From Exiguobacterium sp. J17977 (GTDB lineage Bacteria > Bacillota > Bacilli > Exiguobacteriales > Exiguobacteriaceae), in assembly GCF_018616375.1 (NCBI RefSeq), contig NZ_JAEQBB010000007.1:113223-177222 (forward strand): DNA of 64,000 nucleotides, written 5' to 3'. Positions 61,328 through 64,000 of this stretch are shown one piece after another (position 1 is the stretch's first letter; each line of letters opens with the position of its first letter). Under the pieces are notes generated by a model, which was given only the letters and a program-made list of their open reading frames with translations, searched no databases and had not been told where the DNA came from. A program made the translations under genes and the position numbers.

Positions 61328-61660
61328 ATGCCGCGTAACGATACGATCGAGCTCGGAGAATTAACCGACAGCATGCTCTATATCCTGCTCGCCTTGACCG
61401 AGGCGCGTCACGGCTATTTGATTATGCAGTTCGTCGAGGAGTTGACGAACGGACGGATTAAAATCGGCCCGGCGTCGATGTACACCATCATCAAGAAGCT
61501 CGTGAACGCTCAGTTGATTGAGCCGATTGACGGGGACGGCAAGCAGAAACGTTATGTGATTACGGCCCAAGGCCGTGCACTCGTGGCGGAAGACTTGAAA
61601 CGACGGCAAGCGATCGTTGACGATGCACGCTTCATTTTAGACGGGGAGGGACAGCGATGA
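61328..61660 (+). CDS. PadR-family transcriptional regulator
   Basis: The 110-residue protein has a PadR winged helix: YILLALTEARHGYLIMQFVEEL (core EARHGYLIM near residue 25), GPASMYTIIKKLVNAQLI near 50 and RYVITAQGRAL near 78. SD aggaggtgg overlaps the last operator copy. It overlaps the DUF2812 gene by 4 bp, the usual PadR partner arrangement. Confidence 0.9.
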   Translation: MPRNDTIELGELTDSMLYILLALTEARHGYLIMQFVEELTNGRIKIGPASMYTIIKKLVNAQLIEPIDGDGKQKRYVITAQGRALVAEDLKRRQAIVDDARFILDGEGQR

Positions 61661-62184
61661 AACGGAAGTATATGTCGAGTTGGGGATTGGCGTTCGCCGA
61701 GGATCGGGAAATGAAAAAGTTAAGTGAGATGGCAGCTCGTGGCTGGCATTTAGAGAAGTTCGCACCGCTCGGATATACGCTCGTCAAGGGGGAACCGATG
61801 GACGTGCGCTATAGTCTCGATTATCGCAAACAACCGGACGAGGATTACTTCGAGCTGTTCGCCGCGAGCGGATGGGAACATGTCACGTCGACCGGCGATG
61901 AGATTCATGTGTTCAAAGGCCGTCCGGACGCGACGCCTCTCTATACCGATCGCCAGACGACCGAAGAGAAATACGGCCAAGTCGAGCGGACGATGGGCCG
62001 GGGAGCGCTCATCTGTCTACTGCTATCACTCGGATTCGTGTTCATGTTGCAATTGGATTGGCCGCAGACGGCGGAAGCCATCATCTTAGTGCTACAGACG
62101 CTGGTCGTCATCGGGCTCGTCTTTACCGGACTCCCGTATCTCGGATACCTCGTGAAGCGAAAGCGGCTTGAACGGAATGACTGA
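61657..62184 (+). CDS. DUF2812 membrane protein
   Basis: The 175-residue protein has a soluble N-terminal domain with LSEMAARGWHLEKFAPLGYTL near residue 22 (core MAARGWHL), the DUF2812 signature, and two membrane helices (about 118-135 and 140-160). The function is unknown; DUF2812 genes regularly follow padR and may confer envelope-stress tolerance. It is coupled to padR. Confidence 0.86.
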   Translation: MKRKYMSSWGLAFAEDREMKKLSEMAARGWHLEKFAPLGYTLVKGEPMDVRYSLDYRKQPDEDYFELFAASGWEHVTSTGDEIHVFKGRPDATPLYTDRQTTEEKYGQVERTMGRGALICLLLSLGFVFMLQLDWPQTAEAIILVLQTLVVIGLVFTGLPYLGYLVKRKRLERND

Positions 62185-62189
62185 CTAGG

Positions 62190-62217
62190 CGGATGGCACA
62201 AGCCATCCGTTTTGCTT
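62190..62217 (+). terminator. Intrinsic terminator
   Basis: GGATGG pairs with CCATCC around CACAAG, with GTTTTGCTTT after it; modest strength. Confidence 0.7.
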
Positions 62218-62307
62218 TGGTCGACTGAACTATTCAAGAAAAAAATAGTTAGGCGCAGAGAACTGTTTTATGGAAATCCACTATTCAATAAAAGTAGAAT
62301 CAGGCAT

Positions 62308-63900
<1,593 letters not shown>

Positions 63901-63905
63901 GAAAA

Positions 63906-63976
63906 AACGAGTCGCGAGACTCGTCAGGCTGTTGACGAACCAAATCGCCCATCGCGATTTGGTTCGTCTTTTTTTG
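63906..63976 (+). terminator. Double hairpin terminator of the amylase gene
   Basis: A small stem ACGAGTC/GACTCGT comes first, then a 15-bp perfect stem (63934-63948 with 63954-63968) and a T-run. The last 24 bases of the window show nothing. Confidence 0.9.
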
Positions 63977-64000
63977 TGTTCCATGTGCTCGAGGCGCTCT

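Overview
The window reads as a chromosomal segment of an aerobic, low-G+C-lineage Gram-positive rod whose DNA is nevertheless fairly G+C rich. The gene set fits Exiguobacterium or a very close relative: cydDC, gshF, hemQ, folE2, fused msrAB, NsrR-hmp, a liquefying alpha-amylase, T-boxes, SAM-I riboswitches and Bacillus-type ribosome binding sites with frequent GTG/TTG starts. This placement is inferred from gene content, not from a search. I see no insertion sequence, prophage, CRISPR array, rRNA or tRNA. Almost all genes are ordinary chromosomal genes in short operons separated by strong bidirectional terminators.

Layout. 1-2905: end of cydD and cydC. 2905-3102: a non-coding region that holds, on the minus strand, what I read as a Fur-repressed small RNA with three C-rich hairpin loops; this is the most interesting object in the window. 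3.1-8.3 kb: membrane protein, diguanylate cyclase, msrAB, DUF2252 and a YwdI-like protein. 8.3-12.4 kb: rhodanese behind a CsoR/CstR-like operator, alkaline phosphatase, HAD phosphatase, succinate-semialdehyde dehydrogenase. 12.5-17.3 kb: PlsY-like acyltransferase coupled to a GNAT-aminotransferase fusion, an ABC1 kinase, and TRIC and DUF423 membrane proteins. 17.3-20.7 kb: structured intergenic region, secreted M23 cell-wall hydrolase, amino acid permease. 20.9-25.7 kb: tandem tryptophan T-boxes and trpDCFBA without trpE/trpG. 25.7-31.2 kb: Hsp20, K+/H+ antiporter, ATP-grasp ligase, HemQ, Pta. 31.3-34.5 kb: hypothetical gene, rhodanese with a tiny membrane partner, FolE2, TerC. 34.6-43.7 kb: methionine salvage, as two divergent SAM-I-controlled operons (mtnWXBD leftward; mtnKA plus a sugar-type ABC transporter rightward). 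43.7-50.9 kb: stress and regulator pairs (HxlR with VOC and quinone oxidoreductase; ArsR with AHSA1), an aldolase-like PLP lyase, GshF. 50.9-55.9 kb: MATE pump, XRE-membrane protein pair, ring-cleaving dioxygenase, NsrR-hmp. 55.9-61.2 kb: a cassette of DUF350, glutathionylspermidine-synthase-like ATP-grasp, acidic lipoprotein and an unknown protein, divergent from a K+ channel and a tandem-HD protein. 61.3-64 kb: PadR-DUF2812 and a CcpA-site-controlled alpha-amylase.

How it fits together. Redox, thiol and iron themes recur: CydDC (thiol export for cytochrome bd), MsrAB, GshF, rhodaneses, HemQ, Hmp/NsrR and the Fur-controlled sRNA candidate. RNA-based control is dense: two T-boxes, two SAM-I riboswitches, one sRNA candidate and other unexplained hairpins. 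Start codons were reassigned where a Shine-Dalgarno sequence (SD) clearly favoured an internal start.
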